From LMUY01 sp964242215 (GTDB lineage Bacteria; Pseudomonadota; Alphaproteobacteria; Acetobacterales; Acetobacteraceae), in assembly GCA_964242215.1 (NCBI GenBank), contig CAXTCJ010000004.1, forward strand, positions 42,612 through 106,611: a stretch of 64,000 bases of DNA, in the 5' to 3' direction. A program made the translations under genes and the position numbers. Below the pieces are notes generated by a model that saw only the letters and a list, made by a program, of their open reading frames with translations, was not told where the DNA came from and did not search any database. Below are positions 9,085-17,108 of the stretch, in pieces. Each line of letters opens with the position of its first letter. Position 1 is the first letter of the stretch.

Positions 9085-9581
9085 GACGGGCCTCCTTGAA
9101 TGATGACCATGCCGACGCCGGCCGCGATGGCGACGGCGTAGGGGAGCGGGCCGCCTTGGCGAAGCCGGCGGCGCTCAGTGCGGACGATGCGCGCGAGCAT
9201 GCTAGCGGGCCGCCGTGTGGCCGGGGCCGGCAGCCGATGGCGCGCGGCGAGATAGGGGAGGGTCAGCACGCCACCCGCGAGTGCGATCAGCGCCAGCATC
9301 GCCGGCACCTGCATCGGCGGCACCATCAGCGCGGCGGCGGCGAGCAGCTTCACGTCCCCGCCGCCCATCCAGCGCCGCAGCCAACAGCCGGTCGCGGCCG
9401 CGAACACGATCGTGGCGGCGACGGTGCCGCCGAGCAGATCGCCGGTCTGGAAGCGTAGCGCCAGGCCGCACAGCGCGAGTGCGGCACAGACGAGGTTGGG
9501 AACGGTTCGGAAGGCGGCATCGTGGAGCGCTGCGGTGGCAAGCAAGGCGGCGCCGACGAGAACCAAGGCTTCGATCGGCAT
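9081..9581 (-). CDS. cpaA: Prepilin peptidase CpaA/TadV
   Basis: This is a 166-aa integral-membrane aspartic protease of the type IV prepilin peptidase (A24) family that cleaves Flp and TadE-type leader peptides. The two catalytic aspartates are visible: Asp21 in LHDAAFRTVPN and Asp76 in RWMGGGDVKLL (GxGD-type motif). Several hydrophobic segments follow. The short length is typical of TadV, which lacks the methyltransferase domain. The ATG at 9581 was chosen because the coding pattern and the first membrane helix begin there; the open frame upstream runs through the noncoding gap and the flp gene in another frame. Confidence 0.93.
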   Translation of the reverse strand: MPIEALVLVGAALLATAALHDAAFRTVPNLVCAALALCGLALRFQTGDLLGGTVAATIVFAAATGCWLRRWMGGGDVKLLAAAALMVPPMQVPAMLALIALAGGVLTLPYLAARHRLPAPATRRPASMLARIVRTERRRLRQGGPLPYAVAIAAGVGMVIIQGGPS

Positions 9582-9670
9582 GGCGGCGCTCCGCTGGGAA
9601 GTAAGCGAGGGATTGGTGGGCTGCCGGAAGCAGTCCACCAATCGGCCTATGTGAGATTGTCTGTTTCCGA

Positions 9671-9841
9671 CTACAGGCCGGTGTTGACGGTCGTGAGCAA
9701 CGAGTTCAGGTGGGTGCCGATGCCGGTGAACACTGTCACGAGGACGCCGGCGATCACGGCGGCGATCAGGCCGTATTCCAGGGCGGTCACGGCGCGCTTG
9801 TCGGAACGCAGGTTCGTCAGGGTGCTGATCATCTGATACAT
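9671..9841 (-). CDS. flp: Flp-family type IVb major pilin
   Basis: The 56-aa prepilin begins at the ATG at 9841 and ends at TAG. It has a short basic leader (NLRSDKRA), then VTALEYGLIAAVIAG and one hydrophobic helix, which is the Flp pilin design; Glu22-Tyr23 are at +5/+6 of the predicted processing site. The residue before the predicted cut is Ala17, where most Flp prepilins have Gly. AGGAA lies upstream of the start. It is the first gene of the Tad operon, about 90 bp before cpaA, and should be the most abundant subunit. Confidence 0.93.
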   Translation of the reverse strand: MYQMISTLTNLRSDKRAVTALEYGLIAAVIAGVLVTVFTGIGTHLNSLLTTVNTGL

Positions 9842-9859
9842 GAGGAGTTTTTCCTATTA

Positions 9860-9902
9860 GTGAGTGGATACTTGAGCAACACGTTTCTTCGTGCCCACTC
9901 AC
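9860..9902 (-). promoter_or_regulatory. Hairpin in the flp leader
   Basis: Between flp and the lytic transglycosylase gene, 9860-9867 and 9895-9902 form a perfect 8-bp stem, with a nested 4-bp CACG/CGTG stem inside. It ends about 18 bases before the flp start on the transcribed strand. It could stabilise the pilin message or affect translation; no clear sigma-54 or sigma-70 promoter was recognised in the 137-bp gap. Confidence 0.3.
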
Positions 9903-9978
9903 ACTCACTTTTTGCCGCCTTTGCTTCAAGCCAGGAAGTGTTAAGAACAATCATCGTTTGGGCTACGAACCCGAACAA

Positions 9979-10692
9979 TCAACCGGCCGGCGTGTGGACG
10001 CGCGGCAGCGCCGACACCGCAGGCATACGGATCACGTTCGGGGCCGCATTGCCGCTTGGGGTCCAGACCCGTATCCCGCCCTGGGCCGGCGACCACGACA
10101 CGACCTTGATCGCGGGCAACGGTATCGGCTGCGGCGTTGCCTCGCTTGGGGGCAAAGGCTGACCCCAGGCAGCCATCACCAAATCCCGGTACGGAGCACC
10201 GCGCTCCGGCGTGAGCGAGTGATACGCGGCGACCGCGCTCTCCCAACTGCCGAGCCGCTGTTTGAGCTGAACGAGGAAACGGCCGGCGTAGTCCGCGTTG
10301 GCTGCCGGGTCGAACGCTTGCTCCAGCCCGGCGAAGGCGTCGGGGTGGGCTGCCAGGTTCACCTGGAAGCAGCCGACGTCGATCGACGCCACTCCCTTGT
10401 CGAGCAGCTGGCGCGTGGCGGCGAGCGCGGTTGGCAGATCGTCGAACCGCTGGCCATTCCCAGCCGCGTCGATCGTCCAAGGCCACGGTGCCACCCGCCC
10501 CGTCGCCGGATCTCGCCGCCCGCTTTCCACCTGCCCGATGGCCAGCAGCAGGCCGGGTGGCAGCATTTGGCGCCGCTCCGCCTCCGCACCGGCCACAGCG
10601 CAGGCAGCTGCGTCGCTCGCCAGGACGGCTCGGGGGGCGAGTGTTGCTGCCAGTAGAAGCGTTAGCGCGGCGGTGCGTATTACTGGAGTCAT
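9979..10692 (-). CDS. Lytic transglycosylase (SLT domain)
   Basis: The 237-aa protein has a signal peptide (cleavage after about residue 25) and a soluble lytic transglycosylase domain at about 40-180. The predicted catalytic Glu56 is in AIGQVESGRR. Supporting motifs are DVGCFQVNLAAHP and SAVAAYHSLTPERGAPY. Such enzymes cut peptidoglycan to let envelope machines pass. The gene ends 137 bp upstream of flp on the same strand and starts 126 bp from a divergent pilus-related operon, so a role in inserting the Tad apparatus is plausible. The C-terminal 50 residues are Pro-rich. Confidence 0.9.
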   Translation of the reverse strand: MTPVIRTAALTLLLAATLAPRAVLASDAAACAVAGAEAERRQMLPPGLLLAIGQVESGRRDPATGRVAPWPWTIDAAGNGQRFDDLPTALAATRQLLDKGVASIDVGCFQVNLAAHPDAFAGLEQAFDPAANADYAGRFLVQLKQRLGSWESAVAAYHSLTPERGAPYRDLVMAAWGQPLPPSEATPQPIPLPAIKVVSWSPAQGGIRVWTPSGNAAPNVIRMPAVSALPRVHTPAG

Positions 10693-10818
10693 GGCGTGCT
10701 CTCGAAGTCCGGCTGCAGGAATCCTTTCGACAACAACGTCTCGCAGCTAGCAACCCGGCACGACATTTCCTAACAAAACCTGCCTGAAGGTCCCAAGCGC
10801 GGCTGCTATTTTCGCGCC

Positions 10819-12501
10819 ATGAGGAATTCTCGTTATCCGGTCGTCGCCGGGGCTGCCATTGCGTTACTGATCAGCCTGGCGTTCGGATCCAGTATAAATC
10901 CTGGATTCTGGCACGGCGACTTGTTCGATCCCGACAGTGCGATGCGCCTGGTGCGGCTATCGGACATCGTGCACGCCGGGCTGCCGCTCGATGCCGTGGC
11001 GCGCGATGGGTCTGGCGACGGAACGGTGCTGCATTGGTCCCACCTGCTCGACAGCTTGCTGCTGTTGCTGGCGGCGCCGGAGGCCGTGTTCGTCGGATGG
11101 CATCGTGCGTTCGTTTTGACCGCGATGGTGTTCGGGCCGCTGTGCATGGCGGGGCTGGGCGCCGCGCTGGCCTGGGCCTCGGCGCCGTTCGCGGAGCGGC
11201 AATGGCGCTGGGTCCCGGCACTCGTGGCCAGCCTCGCCAGCCCGGTCGTCGGCTACGGCCTCCCCGGTGTGGTGCATCATCACGTGCTCCTCGCCGTTAC
11301 GGCCGTCATGTGTGCCGGATGGGCGGTGCGGATCATGCGTGGCGCAAGCGGCGGCATCGCGCTTGGTGCCTGGTCCGGTGTTGCGGTGTGGCTCAGCCCC
11401 GAAGCGATGCCGCTCAGCTTGATGGCCATGTGCCTGGTATGGGCTGCGTGGGTCGAGCGGCCGCGCCCCGACCTGGCGCGCGCGTTGGCACAGACCGGCC
11501 TGACCTTCCTCGCCGTCGTGATGGCGGCTTGGATCGTCGATCCCCCCGGCGTCAGCCGTTGGGCGGCCGAGCAGGACCGTCTGTCGATCATCTACGTGAC
11601 GTTGGCGGGGGCCGCGGCCGGCTGCGGCATCGCCGCCTGGTCCGGCCTGCCACGCGCCGCCGTTCTGGCGCTGGGCAGTGTGCTCGCGTTAGCCTGGCTG
11701 GCCGCGTTCCCGATGTTGCTCCGCGGCACCTACGGCTTGCTGCCGCCGGACGTCGCGCACGTGTTCCTCGACGGCATCTCGGAAATGCAGCCGATCGTAC
11801 ACCTCGGCCCGGCCGTCAGCCTGTTGCTTCCTGGACTGGCTGCGGCGGTCCTGCTGGCCTGGTTCGGGGTGCGGCGGCGATCGCTGGTGCTGCTTTATGC
11901 CGCCGCCTGCGGAGCCCTTCTGGTGCTCGGCGGCGAACAGCACATCCGTTTCGCCGCCTACCCGGCCGTGTTCGCGGCCGTCCTGGCACCACTCGCCCTG
12001 ACGGCGCTCGGCCCCACACTGTGGCGCACGGCGGCCTTGGCGGCGACGCTGCTGCTTCCGCTGTCGAACAGCTTCATTCCCTCCGCCGGGGCGAACGAGC
12101 CCGCCGGAAAGCGCTGCGGGTTCCAAGGCGTGCACGAGTTGCTGGCGCCGTATGCCGGGCAGGTGGTGCTGTCCGACGCCGGCGACACGCCTGAGTTGCT
12201 ATGGCGCTCCGATGTCCTGACGGTCGGGTCGTTGTTCCACCGCAACCCGACCGGCTTCATGCGCCTGCTCGATGCATGGCGGAGCGAACCCGGTCAGACG
12301 GTGCCCCCCGCCGTGCTGGCCGCCCGGGCGCAGCTGATTCTATTCTGCCCCACCGCCCCGGTCTTCCGCGTGTTTGCCATGGCTCCCCGGCCGACCCTGG
12401 CGGCCAGGTTGCATGCGGGCGTGGTGCCGCCCTGGCTCCATCAGGTGGGCACGACGGCGGGCGGCTTCGTGCTGTACGACGTCGCCACCCCGCGATCATG
12501 A
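10819..12501 (+). CDS. GT-C-like polytopic membrane protein coupled to tadG/tadE-like genes
   Basis: The product is 560 aa with many hydrophobic helices and a C-terminal soluble part (about 430-560). After the first helix comes the luminal-loop motif LFDPDSAMRLVRLSDIV (Asp37, Asp39) and then HWSHLLDS. This resembles the acidic motif and following HWSR-LxD signature of GT-C-fold membrane glycosyltransferases related to oligosaccharyltransferases and PMTs. The stop overlaps the next gene as ATGA, so it is translated together with a TadG-like protein. Glycosylation of pilus-associated proteins is an inference. The fold assignment is from motif recognition only, and it could be an uncharacterised membrane protein. 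Confidence 0.6.
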   Translation: MRNSRYPVVAGAAIALLISLAFGSSINPGFWHGDLFDPDSAMRLVRLSDIVHAGLPLDAVARDGSGDGTVLHWSHLLDSLLLLLAAPEAVFVGWHRAFVLTAMVFGPLCMAGLGAALAWASAPFAERQWRWVPALVASLASPVVGYGLPGVVHHHVLLAVTAVMCAGWAVRIMRGASGGIALGAWSGVAVWLSPEAMPLSLMAMCLVWAAWVERPRPDLARALAQTGLTFLAVVMAAWIVDPPGVSRWAAEQDRLSIIYVTLAGAAAGCGIAAWSGLPRAAVLALGSVLALAWLAAFPMLLRGTYGLLPPDVAHVFLDGISEMQPIVHLGPAVSLLLPGLAAAVLLAWFGVRRRSLVLLYAAACGALLVLGGEQHIRFAAYPAVFAAVLAPLALTALGPTLWRTAALAATLLLPLSNSFIPSAGANEPAGKRCGFQGVHELLAPYAGQVVLSDAGDTPELLWRSDVLTVGSLFHRNPTGFMRLLDAWRSEPGQTVPPAVLAARAQLILFCPTAPVFRVFAMAPRPTLAARLHAGVVPPWLHQVGTTAGGFVLYDVATPRS

Positions 12502-13676
12502 CCCGGCGCCGCAGTCTTGCCGCGGATCGGCGCGGCGGCATCGCAATACTGGCAGCCGTGGGCATGACGGCGCTGATCGCCATGGCGGCCTTCGCAATCG
12601 ACTTAGGGGCCGCCTACGCGCAGCGCGCCAGGCTGCAGAAAGTGGCGGACAGCGCCGCCTTGGCGGGTGAGATCAGCTGGGTCAAGAGCGGCGGGTCGGC
12701 CACCGCCGCTCAGGCCACGGTGCAGGATGTGGTGGTCGCCAACGGCTGGGCCACGAGCATCATCAAGACGACGACGGCCCCGACCTCCGCCGTCCCGAAC
12801 GTGACTGTCAGCCTGGCCGCGCCGTCCACGCTAACGCTGGCGCGGGTTCTGGCGTCTTACACGACCGTGACGACGACCGGCTACTCGGTGGCCTCGCTTG
12901 TGACCGCGACGACAGCAGGCTGCCTGTTGGCCCTGAACCAGCTCATGGTGAACGGCACGATCAGCACAGGCACTTGCGCTGTGATGGCGGACTCGACGGC
13001 AAGCAACGCAATAACCGACAACAGCGGCGGCAGTATTACAGCCAGTAGCGTCATTACGCCGGGTGCTATCAGTGGGAGCGGCAGCGTCAATGGTGTCAGA
13101 AAGACGGGCGCAACGGCAGTCGCGGACCCTTATACGAGCTTCCAAACCGCTGTAACGGCCGCCGAGAACAAATTATGTGCGAGCCCGATCAACTACGCGA
13201 ACCAGACCAGCCTTAAACCAGGGTGTTATACCAACGCCAACTTTGCCGGCTCGATCACCTTGGCAGCTGGAACCTACGTATTCCAAGGCGGAAACCAAAA
13301 TAGCGGCAACATCTCGGGCACCGGCGTCACACTGATCTTCGAGAACACCATTCCGCTCGGTGGCACGCTGTCGATCACCGCGCCGACAACCGGCGCAGCA
13401 AGTGGCATTCCTGGCCTGGCGGTCTACGCGGGGGGCGACCTCACCTTCAACACGAATGCGACCTACACCATCAACGGGGCGCTGTATTCGCCGACAGGGA
13501 AAGTGACCTTCAACACGGGGACATTCAACGCCTCTGGCTGCACATACATCGTTGCGCAAAACGTGTGGTCGAACAGCGGCTCCAACTTCACCTTGCCGCA
13601 AACGAACTGCTCGAGCTACCCGGGCTACGCCGGCTTCAACGCGCCCGGCGGCTCCAAGATCGGGCTGATCCAATGA
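12498..13676 (+). CDS. tadG: TadG-like pilus-associated protein
   Basis: The 392-aa protein has the N-terminal TadG/Flp-like segment RRGGIAILAAVGMTALI (about residues 11-27), continuing as a single membrane helix, then QRARLQKVADSAALAGE, typical of the putative Flp pilus-assembly TadG family. The remaining ~300 residues are rich in Thr, Ser, Gly, Asn and Ala and look beta-structured (for example AGTYVFQGGNQNSGN), a plausible surface-exposed region. The start ATG at 12498 overlaps the upstream stop as ATGA. Function is likely a minor pseudopilin-like or anchoring protein. The name follows the N-terminal domain. Confidence 0.75.
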   Translation: MTRRRSLAADRRGGIAILAAVGMTALIAMAAFAIDLGAAYAQRARLQKVADSAALAGEISWVKSGGSATAAQATVQDVVVANGWATSIIKTTTAPTSAVPNVTVSLAAPSTLTLARVLASYTTVTTTGYSVASLVTATTAGCLLALNQLMVNGTISTGTCAVMADSTASNAITDNSGGSITASSVITPGAISGSGSVNGVRKTGATAVADPYTSFQTAVTAAENKLCASPINYANQTSLKPGCYTNANFAGSITLAAGTYVFQGGNQNSGNISGTGVTLIFENTIPLGGTLSITAPTTGAASGIPGLAVYAGGDLTFNTNATYTINGALYSPTGKVTFNTGTFNASGCTYIVAQNVWSNSGSNFTLPQTNCSSYPGYAGFNAPGGSKIGLIQ

Positions 13677-14161
13677 GCCGCAAATTCGGCCGGTCCGGTG
13701 TCGCGGCGTTGGAGCTGGCGCTGGTCGCCCCCATCTTGGTCACGCTGATGATCGCGAGCATCGATTTCGGCGCGGCCGTGCTCAGCAAGGCGCAGATCAG
13801 CCAGGCCCTCGCCTTGGCTGCGGAATACACGACGCTCGCTGGGCAGAACACAACCACCTCACCCACCAACGCCACCATCATGGCCAACGCGAAGACCTAC
13901 GCGGGCTCGCTGACCAGCAACTTTGTTGGCACCCCCACGGTGACCGTCACGCTCAACAACGGCGCGGCCACGGGGTCGACCTGTTGCCCGGGAACGACGT
14001 GGACCTGCTCCGCCTCCACGCCTTTCACATGCAAGGATGGATCGTCGCCCGGCACGTATCTGACAATCGCGGTGAGCTACCCTTTCAAGCCGCTGATCTC
14101 GACCGACACGCGTCTGCTGGGGAAGGTCCTCACCGACAGCATCGTGGTGCCGGTGAAATGA
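13673..14161 (+). CDS. tadE: TadE-like minor pseudopilin
   Basis: This is a 162-aa protein. Its N-terminus (RSGVAALELALVAPILVTLM) has the Gly followed by a Glu five residues later that defines prepilin-like processing in TadE/TadF proteins, then one hydrophobic helix. A cysteine-containing insertion (CCPGTTWTC, then TPFTC) is unusual and could form disulfides in the periplasm. The start ATG at 13673 overlaps the previous stop as ATGA. Likely processed by CpaA (9081-9581). Confidence 0.82.
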   Translation: MSRKFGRSGVAALELALVAPILVTLMIASIDFGAAVLSKAQISQALALAAEYTTLAGQNTTTSPTNATIMANAKTYAGSLTSNFVGTPTVTVTLNNGAATGSTCCPGTTWTCSASTPFTCKDGSSPGTYLTIAVSYPFKPLISTDTRLLGKVLTDSIVVPVK

Positions 14162-14562
14162 GGTTCGACCGGCGGGGCACCGCAGCCCTGGAGTTCGCGC
14201 TCGCTGCCTTACCGCTGCTCACCCTGATGTTCGGCGGCTTCGAGTTCGGCCGGCTGCAATGGACCAGGCAGGCAATGCAGCTGGCCGGTGATCAGACGGC
14301 GCGGTGCGTCGCGATCTCCTACACGGGCTGCGCGACACCCTCCACGTACGCCGCCAACACCGCCAACACGTACGGTGCGGTCGCGCTCGTCGCGTCGAAT
14401 GTTGCCGTGACCACGAGCTCATCGACCTGTAGCGCACCCGCCGGCAATACGGTTGTTCAGGTTACGCTAAGCCTCAACTTCACCAGCCCGTTCTCGAAGC
14501 TGGTTCCGGCCTTGGGCCGTACCCTGACCACGACGTCCTGTTATCCCACGACGGGAAACTAG
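14158..14562 (+). CDS. TadE-like minor pseudopilin
   Basis: The 134-aa protein begins RRGTAALEFALAALPLLTLM, which has the prepilin-like G-x4-E-F site used in TadE/TadF pseudopilins, followed by a hydrophobic helix and a short Thr/Ser-rich periplasmic part with three or four cysteines. It starts at an ATG overlapping the preceding TadE-like gene (ATGA) and closes the four-gene operon. Which of the two TadE-like proteins corresponds to TadE and which to TadF cannot be decided from sequence alone. Confidence 0.82.
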   Translation: MRFDRRGTAALEFALAALPLLTLMFGGFEFGRLQWTRQAMQLAGDQTARCVAISYTGCATPSTYAANTANTYGAVALVASNVAVTTSSSTCSAPAGNTVVQVTLSLNFTSPFSKLVPALGRTLTTTSCYPTTGN

Positions 14563-14574
14563 TCGTGACGTGTT

Positions 14575-14769
14575 CTACGGCGCGGGGCGGCCGGCGATCG
14601 AGCGCAATAGCCTAGCGTCCCCAGCTAAGACGGTCCCTCGGATCGTGATCAACAAGTCCCACGCACAGCGGCGGTGCCGAGCGTTTGCCTCGAGGTCGGT
14701 GGCGACCTCCATCAGTCGGGCGTGCAGCGGCAGGTGAACGATGTCTTGCAGTGGTGACGGCCAATCCAT
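14575..14769 (-). CDS. Small hypothetical protein (doubtful)
   Basis: A 64-codon frame between the convergent TadE-like and sugar-transferase genes. The sequence starts MDWPSPLQDIVHLPLHARL and is amphipathic with no signal or membrane helix. No family was recognised and there is no clear ribosome binding site; the ATG is immediately downstream of an inverted repeat. It is listed because it is the only plausible frame in this 320-bp gap. Confidence 0.25.
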   Translation of the reverse strand: MDWPSPLQDIVHLPLHARLMEVATDLEANARHRRCAWDLLITIRGTVLAGDARLLRSIAGRPAP

Positions 14770-14770
14770 A

Positions 14771-14789
14771 CTGCCAGCTTAGCTGGCAG
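14771..14789. terminator. Inverted repeat between convergent operons
   Basis: A perfect 8-bp stem (CTGCCAGC with GCTGGCAG) with a three-base loop lies between the plus-strand tadE-like operon and the minus-strand sugar transferase. There is no T-tract on either side, so termination is only possible, not shown. Confidence 0.3.
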
Positions 14790-14882
14790 CCGGTAGCCGA
14801 TCGCGACTATGACGTTAACGAAGCGTCACAAAATATGTGAAACGAGGGCTGCTTTGCGGTTTTTCGTACACCAAGCGCCAGC

Positions 14883-16505
14883 CTAGAACGCGTGGCGGCT
14901 GCTGACTTCGCGCAGCAGGGTCAGCGCCATGATCTTGAGGTCGAAGCGGACCGACCAGTTCTCGATGTAGAACAGGTCGCACGCCACCCGCTGCTCGATC
15001 TGCTCGATGGTGGCGGTCTCGCCGCGCCAGCCGTTCACCTGGGCCCAGCCGGTGATCCCGGGCTTGACCCGGTGGCGCACGGCATATTGCTGCACCACGT
15101 CGGCGAATAGTTGGTTGGCCGCCTTGGTGTTGGGGGCGTGCGGGCGCGGGCCGACCAGCGACATCGTGCCGTTCAGCACGTTGAACAACTGCGGCAGTTC
15201 GTCGACCGACAGCTTGCGGATCACGCGGCCCACCCGGGTGATCCGGGCGTCGTTGCGCGTGGTCTGCCGGTTTGCCAGCAGGTCGGCCGCGCCATGCCGC
15301 ATGGAGCGGAACTTGTAGCAAATGAATAGCCGGTTGTTCAGCCCCATCCGCGGCTGCAGGAACAGCACCGGGCCGGGCGAGTCGAGCTTGATCAGCAGGG
15401 CGGTCAGCAGCAGCAACGGCGACAGCACCAGTAGAGCCAGCGATCCCAGGCCGTAATCCAACAGTGTCTTCTGCAGCGCCCGCCAATCCCTGAGCGGCGC
15501 CTTGCGGATCGACACGACCGGGTTGCGGCCGATGCCCTCGAACTGGGTGCGGGAGAACTGCAGCCCGGCCAGGTCGGTGGTGAGCACGATATCGGCCACG
15601 GTGCTACTGAGTTGGTCGACCACGGCCCTGATCCGGTCGGGCGCGCTCAGCGGCAGGGCGATCACGATGATGTCGATCTGCTCCTCCCTGGAGAGGACAA
15701 CCAGGTCCTCCACTGTCCCACGCACCGCCACATCGGAAAGGTTGTTGGGCACGCGGGACATCCGGTCGTCGAAGATGCCGATCACCTGGTATTTGCCGGG
15801 TTCACCCTTGAGCCGGTTGATGAATTCGCCGCTGAAATCGTTCACGCCGACGATGGCGATCTTGCGGGCCAAGCGCCCCGCTTTCGTCCAGTGCCGGATC
15901 AGCCGGGTGAGCGGGATGCGGCTGCCGCCGATCAGCAGCGCCGCGCTGCCGGCCCAGGCAAGCGGCCAAACGCGGAACGGCAGCCGTCCCTGGTAGAACA
16001 CGAACAGGCAGCCGACCAGCCAGAACGTTCCGATCACCAGCGGCTTGAGCATCAACCGGATTTGCCGGGCACCCGATACGAGTGCGGTCTGAGCGTAGGC
16101 CTGATCTCGCGCAAGGCTGAAGCTTGTCGCCAGTGCCCCGACCAGGCAAGCGACTTGCACCGGCCCCTCCGGTTCGTCCCCATACAGCCAAGTCACAAAC
16201 GCGACCGACATCAGCCCGGCAAGGCCCAGGAGCAGGAGGTCCAAGCCTCGGATCAGCCCGGCAACCACCCGGAACGAGATCGTCCGGATCCCGCCGCGGC
16301 CATCGAATTTTGTGAAGTCGACGCCCTCCTGACCCCGGGCCCGCGGCGTGCCGGAGCCGTCGGGCTCGAACGGAAGGCCGGCGACGTCCCCTGGTGTCGC
16401 GCGCTTTGCTGGCCATAGGTCTTCGTCGTTGCCCGTCATAGCCGACTTTGGTGCGATATCTGCGTCGGAAAGCTCCAGGTGATCGGCATTACCGGGCGTG
16501 ATCAA
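14883..16505 (-). CDS. Undecaprenyl-phosphate sugar phosphotransferase (WcaJ/GumD type)
   Basis: The 540-aa polyprenyl-phosphate hexose-1-phosphate transferase starts exopolysaccharide repeat-unit synthesis at the inner membrane. There are several hydrophobic segments at about 85-200, a CoA-binding-like fold at about 215-330, and the bacterial sugar transferase domain at about 345-540. That domain has LDSPGPVLFLQPRMG, KFRSMR, LPQLFNVLNGTMSLVGPRP and RHRVKPGITGWAQVNGWRG. The start is TTG at 16505 with AGGGA eight bases upstream; an ATG 22 codons later has no such site. With the GH8 gene it points to polysaccharide production. The substrate (often UDP-glucose) is inferred. Confidence 0.92.
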   Translation of the reverse strand: MITPGNADHLELSDADIAPKSAMTGNDEDLWPAKRATPGDVAGLPFEPDGSGTPRARGQEGVDFTKFDGRGGIRTISFRVVAGLIRGLDLLLLGLAGLMSVAFVTWLYGDEPEGPVQVACLVGALATSFSLARDQAYAQTALVSGARQIRLMLKPLVIGTFWLVGCLFVFYQGRLPFRVWPLAWAGSAALLIGGSRIPLTRLIRHWTKAGRLARKIAIVGVNDFSGEFINRLKGEPGKYQVIGIFDDRMSRVPNNLSDVAVRGTVEDLVVLSREEQIDIIVIALPLSAPDRIRAVVDQLSSTVADIVLTTDLAGLQFSRTQFEGIGRNPVVSIRKAPLRDWRALQKTLLDYGLGSLALLVLSPLLLLTALLIKLDSPGPVLFLQPRMGLNNRLFICYKFRSMRHGAADLLANRQTTRNDARITRVGRVIRKLSVDELPQLFNVLNGTMSLVGPRPHAPNTKAANQLFADVVQQYAVRHRVKPGITGWAQVNGWRGETATIEQIEQRVACDLFYIENWSVRFDLKIMALTLLREVSSRHAF

Positions 16506-16627
16506 ATGTTCAATCCCTACTATAAGGCCGGCTGATAGGTTATGGACGGAGGAGCCACAGCCGGCCCCGGGATTTGTTTCATCTTAATAGACTATGCCTA
16601 TCGCGCGACGTTGCGATCAAGGCACAT

Positions 16628-16891
16628 CTAGCTGACCAAAGTATAGATGATCCAAGCGATGCCAGCCCAGACCGGAACGAGTGCAACGACGCCAAGCGCG
16701 ATGTCGCTAGGCGGTGCGACGGGCTCTCGGGGCGTCCAATCGTCCGCGTCACTCTCCGGCCGCGGGTCCTCCGGCGCAGATTTGGGTGACGGCGGCGCAA
16801 GCCCAGCATCACCGCCGACCCGGCCGAACTTCCGACCGTCGAGCGTCGAAATGCCGGCACGGGCGGGACTAAACTCCAGCTTACTGAACAT
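16628..16891 (-). CDS. Small tail-anchored membrane protein, unknown function
   Basis: This 87-aa hypothetical protein starts at the ATG at 16891 (MFSKLEFSPARAG), about seven bases after a G-run that can serve as ribosome binding site; a longer frame starts at 16930. The middle is rich in Pro, Asp, Glu and Arg, and residues about 62-85 form one hydrophobic helix (IALGVVALVPVWAGIAWII), suggesting a C-terminal anchor. No family recognised. The preceding ~120 bp before the sugar transferase gene shows nothing else. Confidence 0.55.
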   Translation of the reverse strand: MFSKLEFSPARAGISTLDGRKFGRVGGDAGLAPPSPKSAPEDPRPESDADDWTPREPVAPPSDIALGVVALVPVWAGIAWIIYTLVS

Positions 16892-17108
16892 GGCACAACC
16901 CCCTAGCTCCTGATCGATCATTGCTACCATGCGGTCAGAATGGCTTGGGTCAGGAGCTGTGATGAATTGTTGGGCAAGTCCGGTGGTGCAAGCTGCCCGG
17001 CGCCGAGGGTCTGCCTCAGCTCGTGTTCTTGACGAAAGCGGCCGCTTCGCACCAAGTCCGGATCACCCCGGCGGTCGGCTCCTCGGGGGAATCTCGGAAC
17101 GGAACGGT

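Noticed and set aside
9842..9978. Sigma-54 promoter before flp
   Set aside because: A GGGCACG and a TTGC occur, but their spacing is too long for a -24/-12 promoter.
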